Shown piece by piece: positions 1 to 8,544 of a stretch of 64,000 nucleotides of DNA. The translations under genes were made by a program, and so were the position numbers. Under the pieces are notes generated by a model. The model saw only the letters and a program-made list of their open reading frames with translations, was not told the origin of the DNA and did not search any database. How positions within the stretch are numbered: position 1 is the first letter of the stretch; each line of letters starts with the position of its first letter. This DNA comes from LMUY01 sp964244585. GTDB taxonomy: Bacteria; Pseudomonadota; Alphaproteobacteria; Acetobacterales; Acetobacteraceae. Location of the stretch: assembly GCA_964244585.1 (NCBI GenBank), contig CAXTJM010000001.1, forward strand, positions 124,001-188,000, read 5' to 3'.

Positions 1-396
1 GCCGCCGCGCAAGGCAGGCTCCAGCGCCGTCGTCAGCACGAACGGGGCCAGGTGGTTGACCGCGAGGATCATCTCGTGGCCCTCCGCCGTCACCTGCCGC
101 TGCCGCGTGATCAGCCCGGCATTGTTCACCAGCACGTCGACCCGGGGATGCGCGGCCATGATCGCCTGGCCGGCCTCCCGCGTCTGCTGCAAGGAGGACA
201 GATCCGCGATCACCAACTCCGTCATGGCCCCGCGCGCCCGCGCGGCAATCCAACGCCGCGTCGCCTCGCCCCGCCCGGCGTCGCGGGCGACGATGACGGT
301 GTGATAGCCGGCCCGGGCAAGCCCATAGGCGATCCACGTGCCAAGCCCGGCCGTGGCGCCGGTCACGACTGCGATCTTCTGGTCAGCCACCTGCAT
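1..396 (-). CDS. Short-chain dehydrogenase/reductase, 3' end off window
   Basis: This is the N-terminal 132 residues of an NAD(P)-dependent short-chain oxidoreductase, and the frame stays open to base 1. The dinucleotide-binding motif TGATAGLG lies near residues 13-20, followed by an IADLSS segment and the NNAG motif near residue 90, as in retinol-dehydrogenase-like SDRs. The catalytic Tyr-Lys pair would lie beyond the edge, so activity and substrate cannot be judged. The ATG at 396 is the only suitable start before the first Rossmann strand. The gene diverges from the ClC channel gene, and a 21-nt palindrome (435-455) sits in the shared upstream region. Confidence 0.85.
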   Translation of the reverse strand, partial: MQVADQKIAVVTGATAGLGTWIAYGLARAGYHTVIVARDAGRGEATRRWIAARARGAMTELVIADLSSLQQTREAGQAIMAAHPRVDVLVNNAGLITRQRQVTAEGHEMILAVNHLAPFVLTTALEPALRGG

Positions 397-434
397 ACCC
401 CCTGGTTGCCCGGCCGTTTGGATCACCGGGAGAT

Positions 435-455
435 ATCCTGGATTTAAACCAGGAT
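435..455. promoter_or_regulatory. Inverted repeat, candidate operator in divergent promoter region
   Basis: Two perfect 7-bp arms, ATCCTGG (435-441) and CCAGGAT (449-455), flank a 7-nt AT-rich centre. The element is 39 bp upstream of the dehydrogenase start and lies between two divergent genes, the usual setting for a dimeric repressor site. No regulator gene is adjacent in the window. It could also form a short hairpin. Confidence 0.4.
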
Positions 456-563
456 TATGAGTGGCACGGATTGTATGGACCGGCACATGGTTCCATGAAG
501 GGGCCGCTTGCCCCGGCTTGGGTCGGGTGTCGATCTTTTACGAGGAAGGAGCGGGCCAGCCCG

Positions 564-2402
564 ATGTCCTTGCGGTCTGCGGGCGCGGGGTCCGCCACGG
601 TTCAGGCGGCGCCGGCGGGCGAACCCCGCGCCGAACGCATGCGCAGCGGCCTGGGTGCGATGGTGCTGCATGCGCCGCAGACCTTCCGCGCCCTGGTCCG
701 CGGTGACGAGCTTTGGCTGGTCGCCTTGGCAGCCTGCGTCGGCCTGGCCTCCGGCCTGTGCGTGCACCTGATGACGGTGGCGACGCAGGTCGCCCATGAA
801 TGGCTGTTCGAATTGCAACGGGGTGACCGGCTGTCCGGGTCGGTCAATATCGACCGGGCCCGCGCCATCGGCGTGCCGACAGCCGGCGGGTTGCTGGTGG
901 GCGTGGCGGGATGGGCGATCGCACGCTGGTGGAACCGGCGGACGGTGGATCCGATCGAGGCGAATGCCCTGCATGGCGGCCGCATGTCGCTCAGCGACAG
1001 CCTGCTGGTGACGGCGCAGACGGTGCTGTCCAACGCTGTGGGCGCATCGGTGGGGCTGGAGGCAGGCTACACGCAGATCAGCTCCGCCCTGGCGTCCCGC
1101 CTTGGCAGGTCGTTTCGCCTGCGCCGCAACGACCTGCGCCTGCTGGTGGGATGCGGCGCGGCCGGGGCCATCGCGGCGGCGTTCCAGGCGCCGCTGACGG
1201 GTTCGTTCTACGCGTTCGAGCTGGTGATCGGCACCTATTCGCTGGCTACGCTGGCGCCCGTGGTGGTGTCGGCCATCGTCGCCGTGTTCGTCACGCGGGT
1301 GCTCAGCACCGATACGGCGGGGTTCGACATCCGGGTGCCCTCGGCGCTGGAGCCGGTGGACTACCTGCCGATCCTGGCGCTCGGCATGGTCTGCGCGCTC
1401 GGCGGCATCCTCATCATGCGCGGCGTCACGCTGGTGGAGGCATGGATCCGGCGCAGCGGCGTGCCGGTGTGGCTGCGCCCGGTGCTGGGCGGCGTCGTGG
1501 TGGGCGGCTTGGCGCTGTGGTCGCCGCAAGTGCTGTCCTCCGGGCACGAGGCGCTGCGGCTGGGACTGGATTCGCCCTACACGGCCACGCATATCGCGTT
1601 GCTCATCCTGGCCAAGTCGGTGGCCTCGGCGGTCTCGATCGGCTCCGGCTTCCGCGGCGGCCTGTTTTTTGCCTCGCTGTTCCTGGGTGCGTTGACCGGC
1701 AAGCTGTTTGCCGTCGGGTTGGCCACGGTCACCGTAACCCAGGCGATTCCGCCGGTGGTGTGCGCGCTGGTGGGGATGAGCGCGATGGCGGTGGCCGTGG
1801 TGGGCGGCCCCCTCACCATGGCGTTTCTGGCGCTGGAGAGCACGGGCAGCCTGCCCATGACCGTGGCGGTGCTGGCCGCCTCGGTCGTGTCGGCGATCAC
1901 GGTGCGGCGGACCTTCGGCTACTCGTTCGCGACCTGGCGCTTCCACCTGCGGGGCGAGGCGATCCGTTCGGCGGTGGATATCGGCTGGGTGCGCAACCTC
2001 ACGGTCGGCCGGATGATGCGGCGGGACATGCGCACGATCCGGTCGGACACGACGGTGAGCGCGTTCCGCCGCCAGGTGCCGCTCGGATCGGCCGATCGGG
2101 TGGTGGTGACGGACGAGGCGGGCCGCTATGCCGGGCTGGTGCTGACGCCCGAGGCGCATGGCACGGAGGAAGCGGTCACCCGCGTGTCCGAGATCCTGCA
2201 CCACGGCAAGGACGTGTTGTTGCCGCAGATGACGATCAAGGAGGCGGTGCAGATGTTCGAGTCCAGCGAGTCGGACGCATTGGCCGTGGTGGATGCCGCC
2301 GACACTCGCAAGGTGATCGGGCTGCTGACCGAGCAATACGCCCTGCGCCGCTACACCGAGGAGTTGGATCGCCTGCGCCGGGACTTGTCGGGGGATGCTT
2401 GA
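564..2402 (+). CDS. ClC-family chloride channel/antiporter with two CBS domains
   Basis: This 612-residue membrane protein belongs to the voltage-gated chloride channel (ClC) family and would carry chloride, possibly coupled to protons. Hydrophobic helices span residues 50-455. The segment GASVGLEAGYTQ (160-171) matches the family's gating-glutamate motif, with E166 as the likely gate, and GSGFRGGLFF (360-369) matches the second anion-binding loop. Two cytoplasmic CBS repeats follow at about 480-530 and 543-600 and probably bind nucleotides. The ATG at 564 follows a GGAAGGAG sequence. An upstream in-frame ATG (471) lacks a ribosome site and would add a non-family tail. The classical N-terminal GSGIP loop is not obvious. 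Confidence 0.88.
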   Translation: MSLRSAGAGSATVQAAPAGEPRAERMRSGLGAMVLHAPQTFRALVRGDELWLVALAACVGLASGLCVHLMTVATQVAHEWLFELQRGDRLSGSVNIDRARAIGVPTAGGLLVGVAGWAIARWWNRRTVDPIEANALHGGRMSLSDSLLVTAQTVLSNAVGASVGLEAGYTQISSALASRLGRSFRLRRNDLRLLVGCGAAGAIAAAFQAPLTGSFYAFELVIGTYSLATLAPVVVSAIVAVFVTRVLSTDTAGFDIRVPSALEPVDYLPILALGMVCALGGILIMRGVTLVEAWIRRSGVPVWLRPVLGGVVVGGLALWSPQVLSSGHEALRLGLDSPYTATHIALLILAKSVASAVSIGSGFRGGLFFASLFLGALTGKLFAVGLATVTVTQAIPPVVCALVGMSAMAVAVVGGPLTMAFLALESTGSLPMTVAVLAASVVSAITVRRTFGYSFATWRFHLRGEAIRSAVDIGWVRNLTVGRMMRRDMRTIRSDTTVSAFRRQVPLGSADRVVVTDEAGRYAGLVLTPEAHGTEEAVTRVSEILHHGKDVLLPQMTIKEAVQMFESSESDALAVVDAADTRKVIGLLTEQYALRRYTEELDRLRRDLSGDA

Positions 2403-2416
2403 ACCCATATCCTTGT

Positions 2417-2441
2417 AGACTAAGCTCACCGGACTTAGTCT
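2417..2441. promoter_or_regulatory. Inverted-repeat operator candidate of the toxin-antitoxin operon
   Basis: Perfect 8-bp arms AGACTAAG (2417-2424) and CTTAGTCT (2434-2441) are separated by 9 bp and end 11 bp before the antitoxin ATG. Phd/YefM antitoxins normally repress their own operon by binding such palindromes. The assignment rests on position and symmetry only. Confidence 0.55.
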
Positions 2442-2452
2442 GAGGGTTCTAT

Positions 2453-2695
2453 ATGCTGACCATCAACATCCATGAAGCCAAGACGCACCTCTCCCGGCTG
2501 GTTGACCAAGCGGTGGATGGTGAAAGCTTTGTCATTGCCAAGGCCGGCAAAGCCTTGGTGAAGGTCACCCGCCTGGAGGCGCCGGCAGGACCTGCCAGGC
2601 TTGGCTTCCTCTTGGGCCAGGGAACCGTGCCGGATGATTTCGACACGATGGGTCAGGGTGAAATCGAGGCACTGTTCTCCGGCACCGCCGTTTGA
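2453..2695 (+). CDS. Phd/YefM-type antitoxin
   Basis: This 80-residue protein opens with MLTINIHEAKTHLSRLVDQA, the N-terminal fold of Phd/YefM antitoxins, which forms a DNA-binding dimer. The C-terminal half (about 45-80) is the expected flexible toxin-neutralising tail. It overlaps the PIN toxin gene by 4 nt, the usual type II toxin-antitoxin layout, and an inverted repeat just upstream is the likely autoregulatory operator. The ATG at 2453 begins directly with the family sequence. Confidence 0.88.
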   Translation: MLTINIHEAKTHLSRLVDQAVDGESFVIAKAGKALVKVTRLEAPAGPARLGFLLGQGTVPDDFDTMGQGEIEALFSGTAV

Positions 2696-3078
2696 AGCTG
2701 CTGCTTGATACGCACCTGCTGCTTTGGGCCGCCGTGTCGCCGGACAGGCTTTCCGACGAGGTCCGCACGCTGCTGTCCGACGTGACGAACGACTTGGCCT
2801 TCAGCGCGGCCAGCTTGTGGGAGGTATCGATCAAGCACGGACTCGACAGGGCCGATTTCACGGTCGACCCACGGCTGCTCCGCCGCGGCCTGCTGGAAAA
2901 CGGATACTCTGAAATACCGATCACCAGCCAGCATGCGTTGGCGGTAGCCTATCTGCCGAAGCTGCACAGGGATCCGTTCGATCGCCTGCTCGTAGCGCAA
3001 TCCGCCGTGGAGGCGATCGTCCTACTCACAGCCGACGTCGCGGTCGCAGGCTATGGCGGACTCACCCGCCTGGTTTGA
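2692..3078 (+). CDS. PIN-domain toxin (VapC-like ribonuclease)
   Basis: This 128-residue PIN-domain protein is probably an RNase toxin. The acidic metal-binding residues are visible: D6 in LLLDTH, E44 in LWEVS, D94/D97 in HRDPFDRLL, and D115 in LTADVAV, the order found in this Phd-paired PIN group. Translation starts at a TTG (2692) that overlaps the antitoxin stop codon in the sequence TTGA, which implies translational coupling. The last 17 nt overlap the 3' end of the convergent VOC gene. All catalytic positions appear intact, so the toxin is probably functional. Confidence 0.88.
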   Translation: MKLLLDTHLLLWAAVSPDRLSDEVRTLLSDVTNDLAFSAASLWEVSIKHGLDRADFTVDPRLLRRGLLENGYSEIPITSQHALAVAYLPKLHRDPFDRLLVAQSAVEAIVLLTADVAVAGYGGLTRLV

Positions 3079-3892
3079 CCAGCATCAGCATGTGTCCGTC
3101 GGGGTCGCTGAGGAGCCGCGTCCACCGGCCGCCCACCAACGTGGCCGCGGTGTGCGGCAACTCCGCCACCTCCAGCACCAACCGGGTGGCCGCGACATCG
3201 CCCGGCCGGGACGGGGGTGCTGGATTGCCAGCCGGGGCCCGGTAGCCGAGAAGTTCCACGTGCGGCGTGGCTTGCTCGGGGGCCAGCCCGATCACGTCCA
3301 CCGTCGCCTGGTGCAATCCGTCAAGCCGATCCTGCTCCACGCCGGTATTGGTCTGGCGCGACGCCACGCGCAGGCCGAGCTGGTCGCGATAGAAGCCGAT
3401 GCTCCGCTCCACATCCGCCACGGCGATGGCGGAATGGTCGATCCCGCCGGCATGGCGATCCGGGAACTGGATCAGTTCCAATGGATGGCCGTCCGGGTCG
3501 CGGAACTTGAACGCGACGGCGCCCCCTGAGCGCTGCGGCAGGGTCTGCGGCCCGAAATGGCTGATCGGGGTGGGCGTGAACGGCAGCAGCCGGGCATAGG
3601 CAGCGGCCATGTCCGGCACCGGAAGGGCGAAATGCTGGAACACCTGGTCGCACGCGATGGCATTGGCCGGGTAGCCGTCACCCGGAGGCCGGAAGGCCTG
3701 CAGGACCAGGGTCTGTCCGCCGCGCCGCAGGGTGACCTGCCGCACGCGCTCGGCACCCAGCAAGGCGGCGGCATCGGCAGCCAGATCATCCCGGGCCAGC
3801 GACTCGAACCCGAGCGCCTCCACGTAGAAGCGCTCCGCCCGCGTCAGTTCGGCGACCGTCAACTCGATCCGCAGCAGCCGGAGCGTCCTCAT
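3062..3892 (-). CDS. Two-domain VOC (glyoxalase/dioxygenase superfamily) protein
   Basis: This 276-residue protein has two vicinal-oxygen-chelate modules, at about 1-130 and 145-276. The second starts with GIDHSAIAVADVERSIGFYR, the classic VOC opening strand and helix, and ends with SDPDGHMLMLV; the first ends with FRDPDGHPLELIQF. Such proteins act as glyoxalases, isomerases or ring-cleavage dioxygenases, and the substrate is not predictable here. The ATG overlaps the stop of the upstream SMP-30 gene by 4 nt, so the two are cotranscribed and probably serve the same degradative pathway. Confidence 0.82.
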   Translation of the reverse strand: MRTLRLLRIELTVAELTRAERFYVEALGFESLARDDLAADAAALLGAERVRQVTLRRGGQTLVLQAFRPPGDGYPANAIACDQVFQHFALPVPDMAAAYARLLPFTPTPISHFGPQTLPQRSGGAVAFKFRDPDGHPLELIQFPDRHAGGIDHSAIAVADVERSIGFYRDQLGLRVASRQTNTGVEQDRLDGLHQATVDVIGLAPEQATPHVELLGYRAPAGNPAPPSRPGDVAATRLVLEVAELPHTAATLVGGRWTRLLSDPDGHMLMLVKPGG

Positions 3893-4788
3893 GGACGCTG
3901 CGCGCCGCGCACGTTCGTGTAAACCGCCATCAGCCGGTGGGATGCGCACAGGAACAGCCGGGCGCGGTTGCGGCCGCCGAATGTCAGGTTCGCCACCGTG
4001 CCGCCGGTCAGGATCTTGCCGAGCACCGTACCATCCGGGTCGATGCAATGCACCCCGTCCGCGGCGCTGCTCCAGACCCGGCCGTCCTCGTCGCAGCGCA
4101 TGCCGTCTGCGAAGCCTGGCGAGATCGTGTGGAACACGTGGCCCTTCCGCAGCCGCGTCCCGGCTACGTCGAACACCCGGATGCATCGCGCCGGGTCCTC
4201 GCCGAATTGCGCACCGCTGTCCGCCACGTAGAGCAACCGTTCGTCCGGCGAAAAGCACAGTCCGTTCGGCCCGGTGAAATCATCCGCCGCGATGGCGAGC
4301 GTGCCGTCCGCATCCAGCCGATACAAGGTGGGCGGCAGATCCGGCACGTGCTTGCCGCCTTCATAATCCGTGTTGCCGCCATAGTACGGGTCGCTGAACC
4401 AGATGGCGCCATCCGACGCCACCACGACGTCGTTCGGACCATTCAGCCGTTTTCCCTGGAACCGATCGGCCAGCACGGTCACCGTGCCGTCCAGTTCCGT
4501 CCGCGTGACGCAGCGCCCGCGATGCGAACAGCCGATCAACCGGCCTTCGCGATCCCGCGTGTGGCCATTGGCGAAGTTGGAGGGCTGCTGGAACACGGAC
4601 ACCCCGCCGGCTTCGGTCCAGCGCAGGATGCGGTCGTTCGGGAGGTCGCTGACCAGCAACTGGTTGGCGTCGGCAAACCAGACCGGCCCTTCCAGCCAGG
4701 CGTAGCCCTCGCCCAGCGTCAGCAGCGGCGCATTCGGCAGGACGCACGGCGTGAACCGCGGGTCCCTCGTCTCGAGCCACCCTGGCAC
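3889..4788 (-). CDS. SMP-30/gluconolactonase-family beta-propeller hydrolase
   Basis: This 299-residue protein resembles SMP-30/gluconolactonase/LRE proteins, six-bladed beta-propellers that hydrolyse sugar lactones using a divalent metal. Likely ligands lie in LEGPVWF (Glu), NGPNDVVV (Asn), and FTGPNGLCFSPD with YVADSG (Asn, Asp). The start is GTG at 4788, 4 nt after the upstream stop, and no ATG precedes the conserved region. It sits between a cupin-like and a VOC gene in one tight operon, which suggests catabolism of a sugar acid or hydroxylated compound. The exact lactone is unknown. Confidence 0.82.
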   Translation of the reverse strand: MPGWLETRDPRFTPCVLPNAPLLTLGEGYAWLEGPVWFADANQLLVSDLPNDRILRWTEAGGVSVFQQPSNFANGHTRDREGRLIGCSHRGRCVTRTELDGTVTVLADRFQGKRLNGPNDVVVASDGAIWFSDPYYGGNTDYEGGKHVPDLPPTLYRLDADGTLAIAADDFTGPNGLCFSPDERLLYVADSGAQFGEDPARCIRVFDVAGTRLRKGHVFHTISPGFADGMRCDEDGRVWSSAADGVHCIDPDGTVLGKILTGGTVANLTFGGRNRARLFLCASHRLMAVYTNVRGAQRP

Positions 4789-4792
4789 GGCG

Positions 4793-5242
4793 CTACGTCA
4801 GATGACCCGGCCGGTGCACGGGCGGCACATGGAGCTGCACGGTCATCAACACCGCCGGCTGGTCACCGATCGTGCCGGAGCGATGCCCCTTGCGGCCCTG
4901 CGCGTCCGTGACGCACCCCTGGTCCTCACCGAGCGACAGTTCACCCGGCCCCATCTCGATCCGGGTCCCGTCCATCGCCTCGACCCACCAGCGTCCGGAC
5001 AGCGGCACAATCCATTGCGGCGCAGGGTTCTCGTGCCAATCACCGACCCAGCCCACCGGCTGAACCGTGAAAACGGTGGTCGCCTCGCTGCGATGCTGCT
5101 TGTCGTTCCACTGGGGATCGGCACCCCCCACGCCCTTCAGCTCCCAACTGGTCAATTCGCAGCGCTGCTGGTGGCTGATCCCTGCCGCGTCGGTCCAAAG
5201 ATGCCAATAGCCGACGCTGGGTGTGGAACCGGGGTTGCTCAT
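4793..5242 (-). CDS. Small cupin-like protein
   Basis: This is a 149-residue soluble protein. The central segment is beta-rich with a cupin look: WHENPAPQWIVPLSGRWWVE, then an acidic MGPGELSLGEDQG stretch and a GHRSGTIG segment, resembling the two metal-binding cupin motifs. The ATG at 5242 is preceded by GGAGGG at good spacing; an upstream ATG (5272) lacks a comparable site. It heads the operon with the SMP-30 and VOC genes. A catalytic or storage role is not resolved, and the cupin assignment is by eye. Confidence 0.65.
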   Translation of the reverse strand: MSNPGSTPSVGYWHLWTDAAGISHQQRCELTSWELKGVGGADPQWNDKQHRSEATTVFTVQPVGWVGDWHENPAPQWIVPLSGRWWVEAMDGTRIEMGPGELSLGEDQGCVTDAQGRKGHRSGTIGDQPAVLMTVQLHVPPVHRPGHLT

Positions 5243-5345
5243 GGACCCTCCGTCTGGACCGCCGTTGCTCATGCCCACAAGCACGGTATGGGTGCGATGG
5301 TTCGTCGGGTCGAAAGCGATTCAGCCGGTTTTCGGGACGCCCGGA

Positions 5346-5828
5346 TCAAACCAATTCGAGCACCGACTCCGCCCGGCTCACATCGAAATCCCCCGGCGCC
5401 TCGACTGCCAGGTGGGTCACCTTCCTGTCGTCCGCCACCAGGGCGAAGCGCTGGCTGCGCATGCCCAGCCCGCGGGCGGTCAGGTCCAGCTCCAGCCCCA
5501 TCGCCTTCGTCAGCATGTGCGAGCCGTCCGCCAGCATGACGATCTTGCCCTCCACGCCCTGGTCCTTGGCCCATGCGCCCATGACGAACGGGTCATTGAC
5601 CGACAGGCAGATGATCGACTCGACGCCCTTGGCCTTGAAATCCTCCGCGTGCTGGATGAAGCCAGGGAGGTGCTTGGCGCTGCATGTCGGGGTGAAGGCA
5701 CCGGGCGTGGCGAACAGCACCACCTTCCTGCCGCCGAACAGCGACGCCGTGCTCTCCTCCTTGGGGCCATCCGGTCCTGCCGTCATCAGCTTCATCTCGG
5801 GGAGCGTGTCGCCGACCTTGATGGTCAT
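5346..5828 (-). CDS. Peroxiredoxin, Prx5/AhpE-like (thioredoxin fold)
   Basis: This 160-residue thiol peroxidase reduces hydroperoxides. The active-site motif PGAFTPTCS places the peroxidatic cysteine at C49, and a second cysteine (C74, in IICLSVNDPF) occupies the position seen in bacterial Prx5-type enzymes. The length and the C-terminal FALVADDRKVTHLAVE strand fit the family. It is transcribed alone, divergently from yqgE across 110 bp. The reductant, glutathione/glutaredoxin or thioredoxin, cannot be told from the sequence. Confidence 0.92.
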   Translation of the reverse strand: MTIKVGDTLPEMKLMTAGPDGPKEESTASLFGGRKVVLFATPGAFTPTCSAKHLPGFIQHAEDFKAKGVESIICLSVNDPFVMGAWAKDQGVEGKIVMLADGSHMLTKAMGLELDLTARGLGMRSQRFALVADDRKVTHLAVEAPGDFDVSRAESVLELV

Positions 5829-5938
5829 GATACGGGCCTTCTGCTGTTGCTTCGGACGCTAACCTCCCGGCGCGCGCCTGTCACCCACCCGGCATTTCCG
5901 CATCACGGGTCATTGCAGCGACAGAAAACCTAGCCAAG

Positions 5939-6529
5939 ATGCTGTCCATGCCCAAGACGTTGCAAGCGCCGGATGACGCCCGGCTCACCGGCCAACTGCT
6001 CATCGCCATGCCGGCGATGGAGGATCCGCGTTTCGCCCACAGCGTCATCTACCTTTGCGCGCATACCGAGGACGGGGCCATGGGCCTGGTGCTGAACCGT
6101 CCGCTCGCCAGCCCCAGCTTCGAGGATTTGCTCAAGCAACTGGACGTGGCGCCGACTCCCCCCGCCCGGCAAATCGCCCTGTGCGATGGCGGCCCGGTGG
6201 ATGGCGCCCGCGGCTTCGTGCTGCACACGACGGATTGGACCGGCGACGGCAGCCTTCAGGTGGACGATGCCGTCGCGTTGACCGCGAGCCTGGACGTCCT
6301 GAAGGCGATCGCGGCCGGAGAAGGCCCGAGGGAGGGGTTGCTGGCGCTCGGCTATGCGAGCTGGGGCGCCGGGCAGTTGGACCAGGAAATCCAGGAAAAT
6401 GCCTGGCTCTCGGCGCCGCCCTCGCTCGGCCTGATGTTCGATGACGACCATCCCACGAAGTGGCGGCGCGCCTTCGCCACGCTGCGGATCGACCCGGCGC
6501 TCCTGTCGGGCAGCGCCGGCCACGCATGA
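5939..6529 (+). CDS. YqgE/AlgH family protein (UPF0301)
   Basis: This 196-residue protein carries the family hallmarks: LTGQLLIAMPAMEDPRFAHSV near residues 15-36, GAMGLVLNRPL, a CDGGPVDGARGFVLH block, and GYASWGAGQLDQEI near residue 140. YqgE/AlgH proteins are widespread; AlgH was linked to alginate regulation in Pseudomonas, but the biochemical role is unsettled. The start is ATG 5939; an internal ATG at 5948 is also possible. It diverges from the peroxiredoxin gene. Confidence 0.92.
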   Translation: MLSMPKTLQAPDDARLTGQLLIAMPAMEDPRFAHSVIYLCAHTEDGAMGLVLNRPLASPSFEDLLKQLDVAPTPPARQIALCDGGPVDGARGFVLHTTDWTGDGSLQVDDAVALTASLDVLKAIAAGEGPREGLLALGYASWGAGQLDQEIQENAWLSAPPSLGLMFDDDHPTKWRRAFATLRIDPALLSGSAGHA

Positions 6530-6568
6530 CCGCTTGAGGTAGAAGCAGCGATTGCGCTCTGAGCCGCA

Positions 6569-7420
6569 TTACCAGACGAAACGCGGGACCATCGCCGCCG
6601 GGTCTAGCCCGGCCGTGCGCGCTTCGGCCATGGCGGCGTCGTGGTCCTCGCCCAACGCCTCGCCATGGATGCCGCCCAACACCCAGCACGACGCCACGCC
6701 CGCGGCCGCCGCCCCGGCGATGTCGGTGCGCAGGGAGTCGCCGACCGCGAGCGTGCGGGATCTCGGCGTGCCGAGCATCTCCAGCACCGGCCCATAGATC
6801 GCCGGGTCCGGCTTGCCGAGCGAGCGCACCGCACCGCCCATCTGCCGGTAGCGCTCGGCCAGGGCGCCGGCGCAGATCACGCGGACGCCGCCGCGGATAA
6901 CCTCCAGGTCCGGGTTGGCGCAGATCATCGGCAGGCCGTGCCTGGCGCAGTCCTGCAGCACATCCTCGAACTCGGCCACGTCTGTCGGGCTGCGATGGTC
7001 GTCCGGGCCGGTGTTCAGCACGAACTCCGCCTCCGCGGGGGTCGCGACCTCCTCCAACTCCAGCCCTGCCATAACGTTGCGGTCCCGCTCCGGTCCGAGA
7101 TGCCAGACGCGATAGCCCAGGGCGGCAAACCACGGGTCGGTCCGCCGCTGCAAGGCGAGGTGAACGGCCTCGCCGGAGGTCAGCATGCCCGAATAGAGCT
7201 CGGCCCCCAGCCCCATGCGCCGCAGCATCGCCTCCGCGGCGGCATTGCGGCGCGGTGCGTTGGACAGCAGCACGCAGCGCTTGCCGGCGTCCCGCAGGCG
7301 CGCCAGGCAATCCGCCGCGCCCGGGTACGGGTTCACCCCATCATGGATGACGCCCCAAAGGTCCAGGATGAGCCCGTCATAATCCTTGGCCACCGACGCC
7401 ATGCCAGTATGTGCGATCAT
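6569..7420 (-). CDS. HAD-superfamily hydrolase, class IIA (TIGR01459-like)
   Basis: This 283-residue HAD phosphatase has nucleophile motif DLWGVIHDG (D20), motif II LLSNAPR, and motif III/IV GKPDPAIYGPVLEML plus AVGDSLRTDIAGA. The residue two after the nucleophile is tryptophan rather than the general-acid aspartate, a pattern of the DxWGVxxDG subgroup of class IIA HADs. It overlaps pyrD by 4 nt and is downstream of it in the same transcript. The substrate is unknown; related proteins are often annotated as sugar phosphatases. Confidence 0.88.
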   Translation of the reverse strand: MIAHTGMASVAKDYDGLILDLWGVIHDGVNPYPGAADCLARLRDAGKRCVLLSNAPRRNAAAEAMLRRMGLGAELYSGMLTSGEAVHLALQRRTDPWFAALGYRVWHLGPERDRNVMAGLELEEVATPAEAEFVLNTGPDDHRSPTDVAEFEDVLQDCARHGLPMICANPDLEVIRGGVRVICAGALAERYRQMGGAVRSLGKPDPAIYGPVLEMLGTPRSRTLAVGDSLRTDIAGAAAAGVASCWVLGGIHGEALGEDHDAAMAEARTAGLDPAAMVPRFVW

Positions 7421-8457
7421 GCGGCTGTCCCCACGGCCTCGGCCACGCTGTTGAAGCCATCCCGCCGCAAGGCCGCGGCCAGCTCCGCCTTGATGCGCGG
7501 CAGCAAGGCGGGGCCGTGCACCGAGAATGCGGCGTAGAGCTGGACGAGCTGCGCCCCCGCGCGCAATTTCGCCAGCACGTCCGCCCCGGTGGACACGCCG
7601 CCGCAGCCGATGAGGATGAGCCGTCCCGCCGCCAGCCGCCAGGCCTGCGCCAGCATCGCCGTGGATGCCGCCATCAGCGGCGGTCCCGACAGGCCGCCGG
7701 CCTCCGCCCCATGGCGGCCCAGGCCGGGCGGCCGGGCGACGGTCGTGTTGGACACGATCAATCCATCCACCCCGGCCGCCACCGCTACCGCCACGATGGC
7801 CTCCAGCGCGCCGGGCAGCAGGTCCGGCGCGACCTTCACGAAGATCGGCGGCCGCTGCGGCAACGCCATGACGGCCTGCAGGATGGCCCGCAGCTTGGCC
7901 TCCTCCTGCAGGCCGCGCAGCCCGACCGTGTTGGGCGAGCTGACGTTCAGCGCCACATAGGCGGCATCCTGCGCCACTGCGGCGACCAGCGCCGGATAGT
8001 CGCGCTCCGGCTCCGCCCCATCCTTGTTGATGCCGACATTGGCCGCCATCAGCGTGCCCGGCGGCGGCCGGAGGCGGGCCATGCGCGACGCGAAGGCGTC
8101 GATGCCGAGATTGTTCATCCCCATGCGGTTGATCACCGCCCCGTGGTCCAGCCGGAACAGCCTCGGGCGCGGGTTGCCAGCCTGCGGCCGCGGCGTCACG
8201 GTGCCGAGCTCCACCGCGCCGAACCCGAGCCGCAGCAAGGCGGACGCGGCCACGGCGTCCTTGTCGAAGCCGGCCGCCAGCCCGACCGGGTTGGCCAGGG
8301 AGTGCCCGAGCAGGCTCGTGGCGAGGATCGGGTCGTCCGGGCGGGCATTGCGCCCTGCCAGCCCGAGCCGCAATGCCCGCAGGGCAAGGCGATGCGCCCG
8401 CTCCGGATCGATGCGGCGGAGGGCGGGCAGGAAGGCGGATGCGAGCGTGGGAGTCAT
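7417..8457 (-). CDS. pyrD: Dihydroorotate dehydrogenase, quinone-dependent (class 2)
   Basis: This 346-residue flavoenzyme oxidises dihydroorotate to orotate in pyrimidine synthesis, passing electrons to membrane quinone. The N-terminal amphipathic region (1-40) is typical of class 2. FMN/substrate motifs include NPVGLAAGFDKD, LFRLDHGAVINRMGMNN, NVGINKD, LNVSSPNTVGLR (with the catalytic serine of class 2) and the C-terminal LIGCGGVSTGADV. The ATG at 8457 gives the usual family start; a longer open frame upstream is not conserved in character. The gene is followed, with a 4-nt overlap, by a HAD phosphatase. Confidence 0.95.
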   Translation of the reverse strand: MTPTLASAFLPALRRIDPERAHRLALRALRLGLAGRNARPDDPILATSLLGHSLANPVGLAAGFDKDAVAASALLRLGFGAVELGTVTPRPQAGNPRPRLFRLDHGAVINRMGMNNLGIDAFASRMARLRPPPGTLMAANVGINKDGAEPERDYPALVAAVAQDAAYVALNVSSPNTVGLRGLQEEAKLRAILQAVMALPQRPPIFVKVAPDLLPGALEAIVAVAVAAGVDGLIVSNTTVARPPGLGRHGAEAGGLSGPPLMAASTAMLAQAWRLAAGRLILIGCGGVSTGADVLAKLRAGAQLVQLYAAFSVHGPALLPRIKAELAAALRRDGFNSVAEAVGTAA

Positions 8458-8544
8458 GGACGCCTTATGCCGGATTGCCGTCCCGCCTGCACCCGCGGCG
8501 GACGCAGGCTTGCCACGCCATGCGCTTTGTCCGATTGGTCGGGC

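Noticed and set aside
444..2429. Very long open frame antisense to the ClC gene
   Set aside because: It has a composition of Arg/His/Gln-rich residues typical of reversed GC-rich coding sequence, lacks domains, and lies exactly opposite a clear ClC protein.
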